64,000 nucleotides of DNA from Fictibacillus gelatini DSM 15865 (GTDB lineage Bacteria; Bacillota; Bacilli; Bacillales; Fictibacillaceae). The position numbers and the translations under genes were made by a program. The stretch covers positions 350,449 through 414,448 of the forward strand of contig NZ_AUMP01000002.1 of the NCBI RefSeq assembly GCF_000430745.1, given 5' to 3'. The notes beneath the pieces were generated by a model that had not been told where the DNA came from, did not search any database, and saw only the letters and a list, made by a program, of their open reading frames with translations. Below, piece after piece: positions 8,883 to 18,742 of this stretch (its first letter is position 1; each line of letters opens with the position of its first letter).

Positions 8883-10088
8883 TTAAATATTTGCCTGTTT
8901 CTTTAGTTCTTCCGCTTTATCTGTTTTTTCCCACGGAAGTTCAACATCCGTGCGGCCAAAGTGACCGTAAGCAGCCGTTTGCTTATAAATCGGACGGCGA
9001 AGGTCGAGCATTCTTATAATACCTGCCGGACGAAGGTCAAAATTGTTGCGCACGAGTTCCACGAGAACTTCTTCGGACACTTTGCCAGTGCCAAATGTAT
9101 CGACAGAAATGGATACCGGTTGCGCAACGCCGATCGCATAAGCAAGCTGAACTTCAACTTTTTCAGCAAGGCCAGCTGCAACAATATTTTTTGCTACATA
9201 GCGGGCCGCATAAGCAGCAGAACGGTCCACTTTTGTAGGATCCTTACCGGAAAATGCACCGCCGCCATGGCGAGCATAACCGCCATACGTATCAACAATA
9301 ATTTTACGCCCAGTAAGCCCTGCATCCCCTTGAGGTCCGCCGATTACAAAGCGGCCAGTCGGATTGATGAAATATTTTGTTTTCTCATCAATTAACTCCT
9401 CTGGAACGACAGGTTTAATAACCTTCTCTTTCATATCCGCTTGAATTTGCTCTAAGCTAATCTCTGGATGATGCTGGGTTGAAATGACAATCGTATCAAT
9501 ACGAACCGGCTTTCCATTTTCATCATACTCAACTGTTACTTGTGTTTTTCCATCCGGACGCAAATAAGGCACTTCTTCCGATTTACGCACTTCAGCTAAT
9601 CGGCGGGATAAACGGTGAGATAAAGAAATGGGAAGCGGCATTAATTCAGCTGTTTCGTTGCACGCGAATCCGAACATTAACCCCTGGTCACCTGCTCCGA
9701 TGGCTTCAATCTCTGCATCCGTCATTGAACCTTCACGTGCTTCAAGGGCCTTGTCAACACCCATTGCTATATCCGCTGATTGTTCATCAATGGATGTAAG
9801 AACCGCGCACGTTTCAGAGTCAAAACCATACTTTGCACGATCATATCCGATTGCCTTAATTGTCTCACGGACAACCTTTGGAATATCGACATACGTAGAT
9901 GTCGTAATTTCCCCGGCAACTAATACCAACCCGGTTGTTACAGACGTTTCGCAAGCTACGCGGGCATTCGGATCATTTGCTAAAATTTCATCTAAGATCG
10001 CATCGGAAATTTGATCGCAAATTTTATCCGGATGTCCTTCTGTTACAGATTCTGAAGTAAAAAGACGACGACTTACCTTTTTTGACAA
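8883..10088 (-). CDS. metK: S-adenosylmethionine synthetase
   Basis: Makes SAM from methionine and ATP in the cytosol. A 401-residue protein with [20 protein letters not shown] at the N-terminus, GAGDQG and the P-loop-like GGGAFSGKD. The start assigned here is TTG at 10086-10088: AAGGAGG sits 8 bases upstream and the resulting [11 protein letters not shown] fits the usual ~400-residue family length. A longer frame from an ATG at 10136 would add 16 residues, cover this ribosome site and lacks a good one. It is preceded by a SAM-I riboswitch. Confidence 0.96.
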   Translation of the reverse strand: MSKKVSRRLFTSESVTEGHPDKICDQISDAILDEILANDPNARVACETSVTTGLVLVAGEITTSTYVDIPKVVRETIKAIGYDRAKYGFDSETCAVLTSIDEQSADIAMGVDKALEAREGSMTDAEIEAIGAGDQGLMFGFACNETAELMPLPISLSHRLSRRLAEVRKSEEVPYLRPDGKTQVTVEYDENGKPVRIDTIVISTQHHPEISLEQIQADMKEKVIKPVVPEELIDEKTKYFINPTGRFVIGGPQGDAGLTGRKIIVDTYGGYARHGGGAFSGKDPTKVDRSAAYAARYVAKNIVAAGLAEKVEVQLAYAIGVAQPVSISVDTFGTGKVSEEVLVELVRNNFDLRPAGIIRMLDLRRPIYKQTAAYGHFGRTDVELPWEKTDKAEELKKQANI

Positions 10089-10169
10089 TTGAGGATCCTC
10101 CTTCTCCGAAAAGGGAATATAAGATACGGTACTCATTCCTATATATCAACAGTTTAAAACGTTCTAATG

Positions 10170-10380
10170 GACATAAAAAAAGCCTTTTCCATTACAAAAC
10201 CACTTGAGGAAAAGGTCCATTCTTTAAAGCCTTCAACCTCTTATTTTCCAAGGTAAAGTTACCTTGCAGGTTAGCACCTTTTCACCTTCGAAGTAATCTC
10301 CTTCGTTTTTAGTGTCGGTTGCTGGGTTTCATAGGGCCTGTCCCTCCACCTACTCGGAATAAGAGTAGCCGTTCCCGAAT
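10170..10380 (-). promoter_or_regulatory. SAM-I (S-box) riboswitch with terminator, upstream of metK
   Basis: Minus-strand leader with the S-box landmarks: CTTATTCCGAG, GGTGGAGGGACAGGCCC and TGAAACCCAGCAACC (about 10320-10375). Further helices run down to ~10237, and a terminator stem with TTTTTTT lies at 10172-10222. Known mechanism: SAM binding favours the terminator and shuts off metK. Full consensus at the ligand core makes this a confident call. Confidence 0.96.
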
Positions 10381-10381
10381 T

Positions 10382-10410
10382 ATAATAGCGTAGTTATATA
10401 GTGATGTCAA
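10382..10410 (-). promoter_or_regulatory. metK promoter
   Basis: TTGACA (complement of 10405-10410), 17-base spacer, TATTAT (complement of 10382-10387), just 5' of the S-box aptamer. Confidence 0.75.
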
Positions 10411-10553
10411 CCTAAACATGAATAGCATTTGCATCACAAGCGAAAATTATTTTTATATGCTTGTATTTAATTTTTACTTATTATATATGTCTCTACTCAT
10501 TCACCATTTCGCCATAAATCATGAACCTTTTTTTAAAAATCACAATAAAATAG

Positions 10554-10583
10554 TATACATCATTTGTTTTAATGTGTTATACT
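10554..10583 (+). promoter_or_regulatory. pckA promoter with CcpN-type box over the -10
   Basis: A -10 element TATACT at 10578-10583 is preceded ~18 bases upstream by TATACA. TGTGTTATACT at 10573-10583 fits the CcpN consensus TRTGHYATAYW at every position. CcpN represses pckA and gapB under glycolytic conditions in B. subtilis. The operator call is by consensus only; no ccpN gene is in this window. Confidence 0.55.
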
Positions 10584-10639
10584 AATTCCAACTTAAACAA
10601 GTCATTAAAAAACTCTCTTAAAAGGATGGTTTTGCGTTC

Positions 10640-12223
10640 ATGAATACCGTTGAATTCACAACTACATTAAATGATATCTTAAATAGTTCAAAAACATATC
10701 ATAATCTGCCTGTTCCTATCTTAGTTGAAAAGGCGTTGCTGCGCAATGAAGGAAAGCTTTCTTCCACTGGTGCATTTCAGGCTGTTACCGGGAAATACAC
10801 TGGCCGCTCACCGAAAGATAAATTTATTGTAGAGGATGAAAGCGTCAAAGACAAGATTGACTGGGGAGATGTCAACCAGCCGATTGCCCCGGAAAAATTT
10901 GATCTATTATATAAGAAAGTCCTTCAGTACTTAAGTGAAAAAGAAGAACTGTTTCACTTTAAAGGTTTTGCCGGTGCGGATCATGCATACCGTTTACCGA
11001 TTCAAGTCATCAACGAATATGCATGGCATAATTTATTTGCCCATCAATTGTTCGTCCGTCCAAACGAAAAAGAAGTAAATGAATTAGAGCCGGAATTTAC
11101 AATCGTTTCCGCTCCGGGGTTTCTTGCAGATCCAGAAGTTGATGGAACAAATTCTGAAACATTTATTATTGTTTCTTTCGAAAAACGTGTCGTATTAATC
11201 GGCGGAACCGAGTACGCAGGAGAAATGAAAAAATCCATCTTTTCCGTGATGAATTATTTGCTTCCTGAACAAGGAATCCTTTCAATGCACTGTTCTGCCA
11301 ACGTTGGTCAAGAAGGAGACGTTGCCCTTTTCTTCGGATTATCCGGCACTGGAAAAACAACGCTTTCTGCTGACCCGAACCGCCGATTAATCGGTGATGA
11401 TGAACACGGCTGGGCCAATACCGGTGTATTTAACATTGAAGGCGGCTGCTATGCGAAGTGCATCAACTTGTCTCAAGAGAAAGAACCACAAATTTGGAAT
11501 GCGATTCGCTTTGGAACGGTTCTTGAAAATGTCATTCTTGATCCTGAAACGAGAGTGGCTGACTATAACGACTCAACATTAACAGAAAATACGCGTGCGG
11601 CTTATCCGATTGATGCGATTGATAATATTATTCAACCGAGTGTAGCAGGCCATCCAAATGCGATTATTTTCTTAACGGCTGATGCTTTTGGCGTATTGCC
11701 GCCAATCAGCAAATTAACAAAAGAACAGGCGATGTACCATTTCCTATCCGGATACACAAGCAAGCTTGCAGGAACAGAACGCGGAATCACTTCCCCGCAG
11801 GCAACATTCTCAACTTGCTTTGGAGCTCCATTCTTGCCGCTTGAAGCCACTGTTTATGCGGAAATGCTCGGTGAAAAGATCGATCAGCATGACGTTGAAG
11901 TCTTTTTAGTGAACACTGGCTGGTCCGGCGGAGAATACGGTGTTGGAAAACGCATGAACTTAAACTATACGAGAGCGATGGTTCAAGCAGCATTAGAAGG
12001 CGAATTAAAATCGGTTGAAACAGCGATTGACCCTGTATTCGGCCTTCACGTTCCGCTTCGTTGCCCTGGCGTGCCTGACCAAGTCCTTCAACCGAAGAAA
12101 ACGTGGGACAATCCTGAAGAATATGACAAGAAAGCAAGAGAACTTGCCAACAAATTCAAAGAAAACTTCAAGAAATTCCAAAATGTGTCCGCTGCTATTC
12201 AAAACGCCGGCCCATTAGTATAA
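10640..12223 (+). CDS. pckA: Phosphoenolpyruvate carboxykinase (ATP)
   Basis: Converts oxaloacetate plus ATP to phosphoenolpyruvate, the first gluconeogenic step. 527 residues, full length. [11 protein letters not shown] is the P-loop and IGDDEHGW the metal-binding PCK signature. Convergent with nothing and divergent from metK, as in B. subtilis. A strong terminator follows. Confidence 0.97.
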   Translation: MNTVEFTTTLNDILNSSKTYHNLPVPILVEKALLRNEGKLSSTGAFQAVTGKYTGRSPKDKFIVEDESVKDKIDWGDVNQPIAPEKFDLLYKKVLQYLSEKEELFHFKGFAGADHAYRLPIQVINEYAWHNLFAHQLFVRPNEKEVNELEPEFTIVSAPGFLADPEVDGTNSETFIIVSFEKRVVLIGGTEYAGEMKKSIFSVMNYLLPEQGILSMHCSANVGQEGDVALFFGLSGTGKTTLSADPNRRLIGDDEHGWANTGVFNIEGGCYAKCINLSQEKEPQIWNAIRFGTVLENVILDPETRVADYNDSTLTENTRAAYPIDAIDNIIQPSVAGHPNAIIFLTADAFGVLPPISKLTKEQAMYHFLSGYTSKLAGTERGITSPQATFSTCFGAPFLPLEATVYAEMLGEKIDQHDVEVFLVNTGWSGGEYGVGKRMNLNYTRAMVQAALEGELKSVETAIDPVFGLHVPLRCPGVPDQVLQPKKTWDNPEEYDKKARELANKFKENFKKFQNVSAAIQNAGPLV

Positions 12224-12231
12224 CACATTAA

Positions 12232-12264
12232 ATGAAGCCCGTCCTTGACGGGCTTCATTTTTTT
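12232..12264 (+). terminator. Terminator of pckA
   Basis: ATGAAGCCCGTC / GACGGGCTTCAT stem followed by TTTTTTT. Confidence 0.9.
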
Positions 12265-12336
12265 GAAGAAAAGCAGGTTGATTATCTCCTCCTTCTAGTT
12301 ATTTATGTTACAATATGGAAAAGGAGTGAAAGGCTT

Positions 12337-12588
12337 ATGTCATCGGCTGTTGTTTTTTTGGGAAGCATTGCTTTATTTTACTTTTTAGTGATGATTCCCG
12401 TTCAATATTCCTACATTTCCGGCATAAAAGACAAGTTGAAAAGAACGAATCTTTCACAAGAACAATTATTTGAAAAAATGTCATTTGAAGAAGAACAACT
12501 TCACTTTTCTATTCAAGGCAATCCGTTCAATATACCTTCAACGATTGTAGCTAATCTCATATACAAATTACGTCATGGAAACAACTAA
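12337..12588 (+). CDS. DUF3949-type small membrane protein
   Basis: An 83-residue protein: one N-terminal membrane segment (VVFLGSIALFYFLVMIPV), then a polar helix SQEQLFEKMSFEEEQLHF and a conserved-looking end. It resembles the DUF3949 family from memory. The start at 12337 is set by AAGGAG at 12321; the open frame extends upstream into the pckA terminator, which cannot be coding. Function unknown. Confidence 0.75.
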   Translation: MSSAVVFLGSIALFYFLVMIPVQYSYISGIKDKLKRTNLSQEQLFEKMSFEEEQLHFSIQGNPFNIPSTIVANLIYKLRHGNN

Positions 12589-12618
12589 AGCACGGAAAAA
12601 AACGTGCTCTTTTTTTAT
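12588..12618 (+). terminator. Terminator after the DUF3949 gene
   Basis: AAGCACG...CGTGCTC stem with a run of T. Confidence 0.85.
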
Positions 12619-12631
12619 TTTAAAAAATTAC

Positions 12632-12680
12632 TTGTAAAACGACAACAGTGTCGATTATAATGAAAGCGACACTGTTGTCG
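12632..12680 (+). promoter_or_regulatory. Promoter with two TetR-type operators for the MFS-tetR operon
   Basis: TTGTAA (12632-12637) and TATAAT (12656-12661), 18 apart, form the promoter. Two 14-bp palindromes, CGACAACAGTGTCG (12640-12653) and CGACACTGTTGTCG (12667-12680), sit in the spacer and just past the -10. Both have the CGACA-N4-TGTCG dyad. They are also reverse complements of each other, so the pair forms a larger hairpin. The arrangement fits repression by the TetR protein encoded second in this operon. Confidence 0.8.
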
Positions 12681-12706
12681 TTTTTTAATTTTCGGAGGTG
12701 ATTCTC

Positions 12707-13975
12707 GTGAAAGAGAAAACGGAAACATTATTTCACATTAAGCCGTATCGCTATTTGATTACCGGACAATTGGTTTCCAACCTGGGAGACTGGCTCAGTA
12801 TTATGGCTGTTTTTACGGTAATGGGACTAAAGTGGCACGCCACACCCCTCGAAATGTCATTAACCATGCTAGCATTATGTTTGCCAAATGTTCTTTTCGG
12901 ACCGATAACGGGCGTAATTGCGGATCGTTTTAATCGCAAACAGCTTATGATCATAACTGATATTTTGCGTGGACTTGCCATTTCCGGCTTAATTTTCGCG
13001 ACTGAAATTTGGCATGTGTACATGTTGTTATTAGCCCTCCAAACGTTTTCATGCATATTTTTCCCTGCCAAAAATGGCATGTTGAAAGAAATTATACCTG
13101 ATCAACATATGCAAGAAGCAGCATCTATTAGCTCGGTAATCGAAAGTGTCACAAAAATCGCAGGTCCGATGATTAGTGGCTTTTTAATCGCCCTTGCCGG
13201 AGCCCAAGTTGTTTTTCTCATCGATGCGATCAGTTATTTTTTATCCGCTTCTCTATTACTAATGCTCCCACAAAGTAAAATTTTTAAGGAAAGAAAAACA
13301 GATGAAAAAAGAACTTTTTTTCAAGATCTTCAAGAAGGATTATGTTATGTAAAAAAAGTTCCGCTCATTCTGTTTGGTACGCTACTCTTGTTTATCTCGA
13401 TGCTCATTCTTCAACTCGCTGATTCACAATTTGTCGTTTTGATCAGAGAATTAAAAGAAGCCTCGCCGAAACTTGTCGGTATATTTATTACAGCATCTGG
13501 TGTCGGATTTTTAGTTTCCGGTTTATTGTTAACGAAATTAAAAATAAATTCAATTATTCGCGCTATGGCTTTCGGGGTCATCCTGCTTGGATTCGGTTAC
13601 GGTTTGGACGGGTATTTTGCTTATTTACAAATAGCTAATCCGTATGTATGGGGGTCGATTATAACGTTTATCGCAGGCTTTGGAGCCGTATTTATTTTCG
13701 TCCCTTTCCAGGCCAGCATTCAGCGAAAGACACCTGTAACGATGACTGGCCGTGTCCAGGGTGTAATTAACAGCATTGTCAATTTTGCCGCGATCATCGG
13801 TCCCATAACAGGCGGTATTCTCGGTAATGTATTTGGTATTATCCCTGTTTTTATCGCTTCCGGCTTTGGACTTCTTCTTATCGGTATGGTAGCTTTTATA
13901 ATGAGAAGAAAGATGGAACGGAGCGATTTAAATGCCGAAAGTATCTCACCAGCACAAGGAACAACGACGGCTTGA
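12707..13975 (+). CDS. MFS efflux transporter
   Basis: A 422-residue permease of the MFS group that includes bacillus multidrug/macrolide-type exporters. About twelve membrane segments are visible; N-terminal ITGQLVSNLGDWLSIMAVF and the loop GVIADRFNRKQLMI are typical. The start is GTG at 12707, 8 bases after GGAGG; the frame start at 12698 overlaps that site. It overlaps the tetR gene by 44 bases, so both are transcribed together. Export of a toxic compound is inferred; the compound is unknown. Confidence 0.87.
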   Translation: MKEKTETLFHIKPYRYLITGQLVSNLGDWLSIMAVFTVMGLKWHATPLEMSLTMLALCLPNVLFGPITGVIADRFNRKQLMIITDILRGLAISGLIFATEIWHVYMLLLALQTFSCIFFPAKNGMLKEIIPDQHMQEAASISSVIESVTKIAGPMISGFLIALAGAQVVFLIDAISYFLSASLLLMLPQSKIFKERKTDEKRTFFQDLQEGLCYVKKVPLILFGTLLLFISMLILQLADSQFVVLIRELKEASPKLVGIFITASGVGFLVSGLLLTKLKINSIIRAMAFGVILLGFGYGLDGYFAYLQIANPYVWGSIITFIAGFGAVFIFVPFQASIQRKTPVTMTGRVQGVINSIVNFAAIIGPITGGILGNVFGIIPVFIASGFGLLLIGMVAFIMRRKMERSDLNAESISPAQGTTTA

Positions 13976-14573
13976 AATCATCACAGCGGGAAAGAAAGTG
14001 TTTATTCAAAAAGGCTATGAAGCTGCAACGATGCAAGATGTCATAGAAGAAGTAGGTTTAAGCCGCGGGGCGGTCTATTCCTATTTTTCCAATAAAGAAG
14101 ATTTATTTCTTTCCGTCCTTGAAGTAATGGATCATCATAATTTTTTAGAATTGGAGCGGGATATTCAAAAAACTCCATCTGTTTGGACATTTTTTTTAAA
14201 GCTACTAAAAGGGTATCATTATGAAAGTAATGAAGAAGAACATCGTAGTATAGGCTGGGTTGCCGCTCAAAATGAATATTTTTACTCGGTTCGCCATATT
14301 CCTGAAAAACGGCAATTTATAAAAGAGCGTTATGAACAGTATGTAAAATTATTTAGCAACTATATTGAAAAAGGTGTACAAAAAAAGGAGTTTCATCCGA
14401 TATTTCCAAATGACACCATCGTCCGATATATGTTTACCTTTACGGATGGCATGAATATGGCCGGTGTCTTTATAACTGCAGAAGATCATAAACGCGCCGA
14501 GCAAATCGAAGCACTTTTGTTAACGTTAAAATATATGCTCGGTATCCAGAAAGAAACGGATAAGCAAAAATAG
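13932..14573 (+). CDS. TetR/AcrR family transcriptional repressor
   Basis: 213 residues. The N-terminal helix-turn-helix spans residues ~12-58 with GYEAATMQDVIEEVGLSRGAVYSYFSNKE, the TetR hallmark; the C-terminal ligand domain is diverged. It starts inside the end of the transporter gene. The two CGACA-N4-TGTCG dyads at the operon promoter are its probable operators, giving autoregulation and drug-inducible export (inference). Confidence 0.9.
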   Translation: MPKVSHQHKEQRRLEIITAGKKVFIQKGYEAATMQDVIEEVGLSRGAVYSYFSNKEDLFLSVLEVMDHHNFLELERDIQKTPSVWTFFLKLLKGYHYESNEEEHRSIGWVAAQNEYFYSVRHIPEKRQFIKERYEQYVKLFSNYIEKGVQKKEFHPIFPNDTIVRYMFTFTDGMNMAGVFITAEDHKRAEQIEALLLTLKYMLGIQKETDKQK

Positions 14574-14576
14574 CGC

Positions 14577-15380
14577 TTATCCGTTTTCCTCTGGAGAATG
14601 GCTTTTCATCCAATCGCATAATGCTTTTGTTATCTTCCGTTTTTCCCTTGGCGGAAAGTGATGGGTAAATTGCGGGTAAAGCCATTCTTCATGTTCCTTT
14701 CCAAGCTTCGCTAAACAGCGCTTCATTTGCAATGTGTGCTCTACGTTCACGTTTTCATCACACATGCCGTGGATCATTAAGAGGGGTACTTGAAGGTCGT
14801 GACAATAATATAAAGGAGAGCGCCATTCGTATTCTTCCGAGTATTTGTCAGGGCTGCCGCCGATGACCCGTTTCATCATCCGCCGCAAATCAACCCTTTC
14901 TTCATACGTCCACCGCATTTCCGTCACTCCTCCCCATGTCACAACCGACCGGATTTCCGGAAACTTTATTGCTGTAAAAAGAGCCATCGGGCCTCCCCTT
15001 GAAAAACCGAATACATGAATATCATTTTCTTTTACTTGAGGAAGCGACTTTAAGACGGTATATGCATGGAATGCATCGTAGCGGTCTTTCCCGGCAAAAT
15101 CTTCATTCCCCTCTCCACCTTCGTTTCCGCGATAAAACGGAGCTAGAACGACAAACCCGTGTGCGGCAAACTCGATGAGTCTTGCAGGACGGACCATTCC
15201 GACTTTTTTGATGCCTCCGCGCAAGTACAAAAGCCCTGGCAGCGGTTTAGATACAATCGGTACGGAAAGCATCCCTTTCACTTTTAATCCTTCACTTAAA
15301 TACGTCACTTTATATAACTCAATGTTCGGATGCGGTGAAGGAAATCTTTGTTTATAGATGATCTTCTCGCTATGTATCAC
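14577..15380 (-). CDS. ytmA: Alpha/beta hydrolase YtmA (prolyl-oligopeptidase-like)
   Basis: A 267-residue S9-type hydrolase. GFSRGG (nucleophile elbow), HGMCDENVNV (acid) and FTHHFPP (His) give the catalytic triad. The start is GTG at 15380 with GGAGG 8 bases upstream; the open frame continues to a TTG at 15428 with a poor site. Position next to the ytlACD block matches B. subtilis ytmA. Substrate unknown. Confidence 0.82.
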   Translation of the reverse strand: MIHSEKIIYKQRFPSPHPNIELYKVTYLSEGLKVKGMLSVPIVSKPLPGLLYLRGGIKKVGMVRPARLIEFAAHGFVVLAPFYRGNEGGEGNEDFAGKDRYDAFHAYTVLKSLPQVKENDIHVFGFSRGGPMALFTAIKFPEIRSVVTWGGVTEMRWTYEERVDLRRMMKRVIGGSPDKYSEEYEWRSPLYYCHDLQVPLLMIHGMCDENVNVEHTLQMKRCLAKLGKEHEEWLYPQFTHHFPPREKRKITKALCDWMKSHSPEENG

Positions 15381-15533
15381 CGTAAGAACCTCCGTTCCAA
15401 TGTTTGTTCCCATTTCCACTTCAAACAAAATAACGTTACCTATTTTGTTCTAGGCAAACACACAATTAAATGCTCCTACATAAAGTATTACATAAAACAA
15501 TAACTTCATCCTAATCTAAAGGAGTTGAACACA

Positions 15534-16544
15534 ATGAAAGGGATTAAAGCAAAGATCTCCCTTCTTGTTTCCCTGGTGCTTTTATCATGTGTTCTCATCA
15601 GCGCTTGCTCGAAATCGTCCATATCTAAAAAACAAACAACGGTTAGGGTCGCGGAAGTCACTCGCTCTATCTTTTACGCACCACAATATGTCGCAATTGA
15701 AAAAGGTTTTTTTAAAAAAGAAGGGATTAAAGTCGACTTAAAAACAACGTGGGGCGGGGATAAAACGATGACTGCCTTACTCTCCAATGGAACAGATATT
15801 GCTCTCGTCGGATCAGAAACTTCCATTTATGTTTATGCGCAAGGGGCAAGCGACCCGGTCATTAATTTTGCCGCGCTCACTCAGACAGACGGAACATTCC
15901 TCGTTGCCCGAAAAAAACCGGCTGTCTTCTCGTGGGAACAGCTTAAAGGAAAAGAATATTTGGGTCAACGAAAAGGCGGCATGCCAGAAATGGCGGGCGA
16001 ATTCACATTAAAAAAACATGGCATTGACCCGCATAAGGATATTAAGCTGAACCAGAGCATCGATTACGCGAATATTCCTAATGCTTTTGCTGCTGGTACC
16101 GGTGATTATGTGCAATTATTTGAGCCGCAGGCAAGTTTATTTGAGAAAAAAGGAATTGGCTACATCGTCGCTTCATTCGGCTCGGAATCTGGAAAATTAC
16201 CGTATACGTCCTATATGGCAAAACAAGGTTACTTAAAAGAGAACAAAGACGTTATTGAACGATTTACAAGGGCCCTTTATAAGGCGCAATTATGGGTGGA
16301 AAACCATTCCGCTAAAGAAACGGCGAAAGTTATTGCTCCTTATTTTGAGGATACTCCGATGGACATTATCGAAACCGTTGTTGATCGTTATAAAAATCAA
16401 CACAGCTATGCAACAAGCCCGATTTTAGAAGAAAACGCCTGGAATCACTTATTAACGATCATGCAAGAAGCAGGCGAATTACCGAAAAAAGTAGATTACA
16501 AAACGTTAGTCAATTCCGAAATTGCTAAGAAAGCAGTGAAATAA
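15534..16544 (+). CDS. ytlA: ABC transporter substrate-binding lipoprotein YtlA
   Basis: A 336-residue secreted lipoprotein: signal peptide with lipobox LISAC, then an NMT1/SsuA-like periplasmic-binding fold with APQYVAIEKGFFKKEGI. Family members bind sulfonates, nitrate or thiamine precursors; the sequence does not decide which. AAAGGAG lies 8-9 bases before ATG 15534. It heads the ytlACD operon. Confidence 0.88.
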   Translation: MKGIKAKISLLVSLVLLSCVLISACSKSSISKKQTTVRVAEVTRSIFYAPQYVAIEKGFFKKEGIKVDLKTTWGGDKTMTALLSNGTDIALVGSETSIYVYAQGASDPVINFAALTQTDGTFLVARKKPAVFSWEQLKGKEYLGQRKGGMPEMAGEFTLKKHGIDPHKDIKLNQSIDYANIPNAFAAGTGDYVQLFEPQASLFEKKGIGYIVASFGSESGKLPYTSYMAKQGYLKENKDVIERFTRALYKAQLWVENHSAKETAKVIAPYFEDTPMDIIETVVDRYKNQHSYATSPILEENAWNHLLTIMQEAGELPKKVDYKTLVNSEIAKKAVK

Positions 16545-16562
16545 TAAACTGGAGGGATCGAA

Positions 16563-17342
16563 GTGGCCTTTTTGCAATTAAAGTCGATTGGTCAGACGTA
16601 TTTTTCGAAACGGACGGCCACGACGGCCTTAGAAAATGTAACGTTATCGGTTCATGAGGGGGAATTTGTTTCCTTCCTTGGCCCGAGCGGATGCGGGAAA
16701 TCTACGTTGTTATCGATCATCGCCGGGCTCCTTGCGCCCACAGAGGGAGAAATTTTCCTTGAAGAACAGCCGATCAACGGACCGCATCCGAAGATAGGCT
16801 ACATGCTTCAACAAGATTATCTTTTTCCGTGGAAGACGATTAAAGAAAATGTTTTGCTTGGATTAAAACTACGTGGCCAATTGAATGAGGAACAAGTATC
16901 CAATGCATTATCCCTTTTAGATGAAATTGGATTATCTCACGTTCTCGATCAATATCCTATGCAACTTTCCGGGGGGATGCGGCAGCGTGTGGCACTCGTA
17001 AGAACGCTCGCAACGAACCCCAAAATCTTGTTGCTCGATGAACCTTTCTCCGCTTTAGATTACCAGACCAAATTAAAGCTCGAAGATCTTGTCTCTTTTC
17101 TACTGTCAGAGTACGATAAAACGGCGATACTCGTCACCCATGATATCGGGGAGGCGATCGCCATGAGCGACCGTGTCATTTTATTTTCAAAAAATCCCGG
17201 GTACATTTATCAAACGTTTAACATGCCCGAAACGCTTAAGAAGCTTACCCCCTTTGAGACGCGCCAGCACCCGGATTACTCAGTCATGTTCCAGCAAATA
17301 TGGAAGGAGTTGAAGAACATTGAAGAAAACAATAGTGACTAA
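16563..17342 (+). CDS. ytlC: ABC transporter ATP-binding protein YtlC
   Basis: 259 residues. Walker [10 protein letters not shown], signature LSGGMRQR, Walker B ILLLDEPF and switch His in LVTHD. It belongs to the SsuB/TauB group and powers uptake with YtlA and YtlD. GTG start at 16563 after GGAGGG. Its end overlaps ytlD by 23 bases. Confidence 0.93.
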   Translation: MAFLQLKSIGQTYFSKRTATTALENVTLSVHEGEFVSFLGPSGCGKSTLLSIIAGLLAPTEGEIFLEEQPINGPHPKIGYMLQQDYLFPWKTIKENVLLGLKLRGQLNEEQVSNALSLLDEIGLSHVLDQYPMQLSGGMRQRVALVRTLATNPKILLLDEPFSALDYQTKLKLEDLVSFLLSEYDKTAILVTHDIGEAIAMSDRVILFSKNPGYIYQTFNMPETLKKLTPFETRQHPDYSVMFQQIWKELKNIEENNSD

Positions 17343-18123
17343 AACGCATGCTGATTTTTTAAAAAACATAAAAAAAGAAAAACGCCATGTTCTTCTTATT
17401 CAGCTTTTCATCTTCTTCGCGTTTTTCGTTTGTTGGGAACTGTTTTCAAGACAAAAATGGATCGATCCGTTGCTCTTTAGTTCACCGGGAAAAATTTGGG
17501 GACTATTTGTAACAAAAATCAGCGACGGCAGTTTATTTGTTCACATAGGCATGACCTTATCGGAAACGATTATCGGGTTTCTTTTAGGCACGTTGTTCGG
17601 AACAATGCTTGCTACATTATTATGGTGGATACCGTTTCTTTCGAAAGTGCTTGAACCATATTTAGTCATTTTAAATGCGATGCCGAAAGTTGCTCTTGGA
17701 CCGATCTTGATCGTCGTCCTTGGACCCAACTTTTCATCCATCCTGGCGATGGGAATATTAATCTCTGTCATTATTACAACGATCGTCATTTTTACAGCAT
17801 TTAACAATGTCGATCCAAACTATATTAAAGTTGTCCGTTCTTTTGGAGGATCGAAATTTCAATGTTTCAAAGAAGTCGTTCTGCCTGCCTGTTTTCCAAC
17901 AATCATTTCAACATTAAAAGTAAATGTCGGACTATCATGGGTTGGCGTGATTGTCGGGGAGTATCTCGTTTCTAAACAGGGCCTTGGCTACATGATTATT
18001 TACGGATTTCAGGTGTTTAATTTTACCCTTGTCCTTCTCAGTCTTCTTATCATCGCCGTTTTAGCGACAATCATGTACCAGCTCGTCGATTTCCTGGAGA
18101 AAAAACTGATAAAAAATCGTTAA
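17320..18123 (+). CDS. ytlD: ABC transporter permease YtlD
   Basis: A 267-residue permease of the SsuC/TauC (BPD_transp_1) group with about six membrane segments and the EAA-type loop [23 protein letters not shown] start at 17320 preceded by GGAAGGAG; the gene overlaps ytlC. Completes the importer. Confidence 0.92.
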   Translation: MKKTIVTKTHADFLKNIKKEKRHVLLIQLFIFFAFFVCWELFSRQKWIDPLLFSSPGKIWGLFVTKISDGSLFVHIGMTLSETIIGFLLGTLFGTMLATLLWWIPFLSKVLEPYLVILNAMPKVALGPILIVVLGPNFSSILAMGILISVIITTIVIFTAFNNVDPNYIKVVRSFGGSKFQCFKEVVLPACFPTIISTLKVNVGLSWVGVIVGEYLVSKQGLGYMIIYGFQVFNFTLVLLSLLIIAVLATIMYQLVDFLEKKLIKNR

Positions 18124-18155
18124 AGGCTATTTACTAAAGTAATAGCCTTTTTCTC
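18122..18155 (+). terminator. Terminator of ytlACD
   Basis: AAAGGCTATT ... AATAGCCTTTTT. Confidence 0.85.
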
Positions 18156-18630
18156 ATAAAAATTTTTTCCGGGCATAGTCTATACTTTGAATTAAAACTT
18201 GATCTTTCATCATAAAGCTGAAGCGTTCATTGTTTTCCATCTGATTCGGCAGATCATCCAACAATACTGGGCCATTTGTTTCGTAATAACGGTCTTTTAA
18301 TAAAATTTTGTCCACTGTCGCAAAATAAATGTTTTTAATAATAATGCCGCCCTTTCCATCCACCTTATATTGCCCCATATAATTTAACGTCGCTACATGG
18401 CCACCCGTTTCTTCAAACACTTCACGCTTTGCTGCAATTTCGGCCGTTTCACCGGGCTCCACTTTACCGCCGGGAAATTCAAGCCCTCTTCTCGGGTGTT
18501 CAGTAAGAAGCCACTGTTCTTTAAAACGGCAAATGACCCAAACATGTTTTGGCTCCTTCGAAAAAGGATGGTCTTCAAACGAAAGTTTAACGGTGTTATC
18601 GTAGTAATCTTTAAACGTAATCATTTCCAT
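18154..18630 (-). CDS. ytkD: Nudix hydrolase YtkD (8-oxo-dGTP diphosphatase-like)
   Basis: 158 residues. The Nudix box runs from GGKVEPGETAEIAAKREV to EETGG (G-x5-E-x7-R-E-x2-E-E-x-G). YtkD of B. subtilis sanitises oxidised nucleotides and has RNA pyrophosphohydrolase activity; the same neighbour ytlD supports orthology. GGAG lies 8 bases before ATG 18630. Confidence 0.9.
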   Translation of the reverse strand: MEMITFKDYYDNTVKLSFEDHPFSKEPKHVWVICRFKEQWLLTEHPRRGLEFPGGKVEPGETAEIAAKREVFEETGGHVATLNYMGQYKVDGKGGIIIKNIYFATVDKILLKDRYYETNGPVLLDDLPNQMENNERFSFMMKDQVLIQSIDYARKKFL

Positions 18631-18707
18631 GTGATAAACTCCATCTCAAGGTAAGTTTCTTCTATTTTAATGAAAATAGCTGCCATTTGTCCAATTTCTA
18701 CGGAAGA

Positions 18708-18742
18708 AAAGCACATGGAATACACTCCATGTGCTTTATTTT
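18708..18742 (-). terminator. Terminator of the secreted-protein gene
   Basis: AAAGCACATGGAGT / ACTCCATGTGCTTT-type stem just past the stop; T run on both strands. Confidence 0.85.

Noticed and set aside
8961..9395. Plus-strand frame inside metK
   Set aside because: Antisense shadow of a well supported gene.
15430..15533. TPP riboswitch before ytlA
   Set aside because: The ~150-base gap lacks the TPP box (CTGAGA...ACCTGATC); ligand of YtlA stays open.
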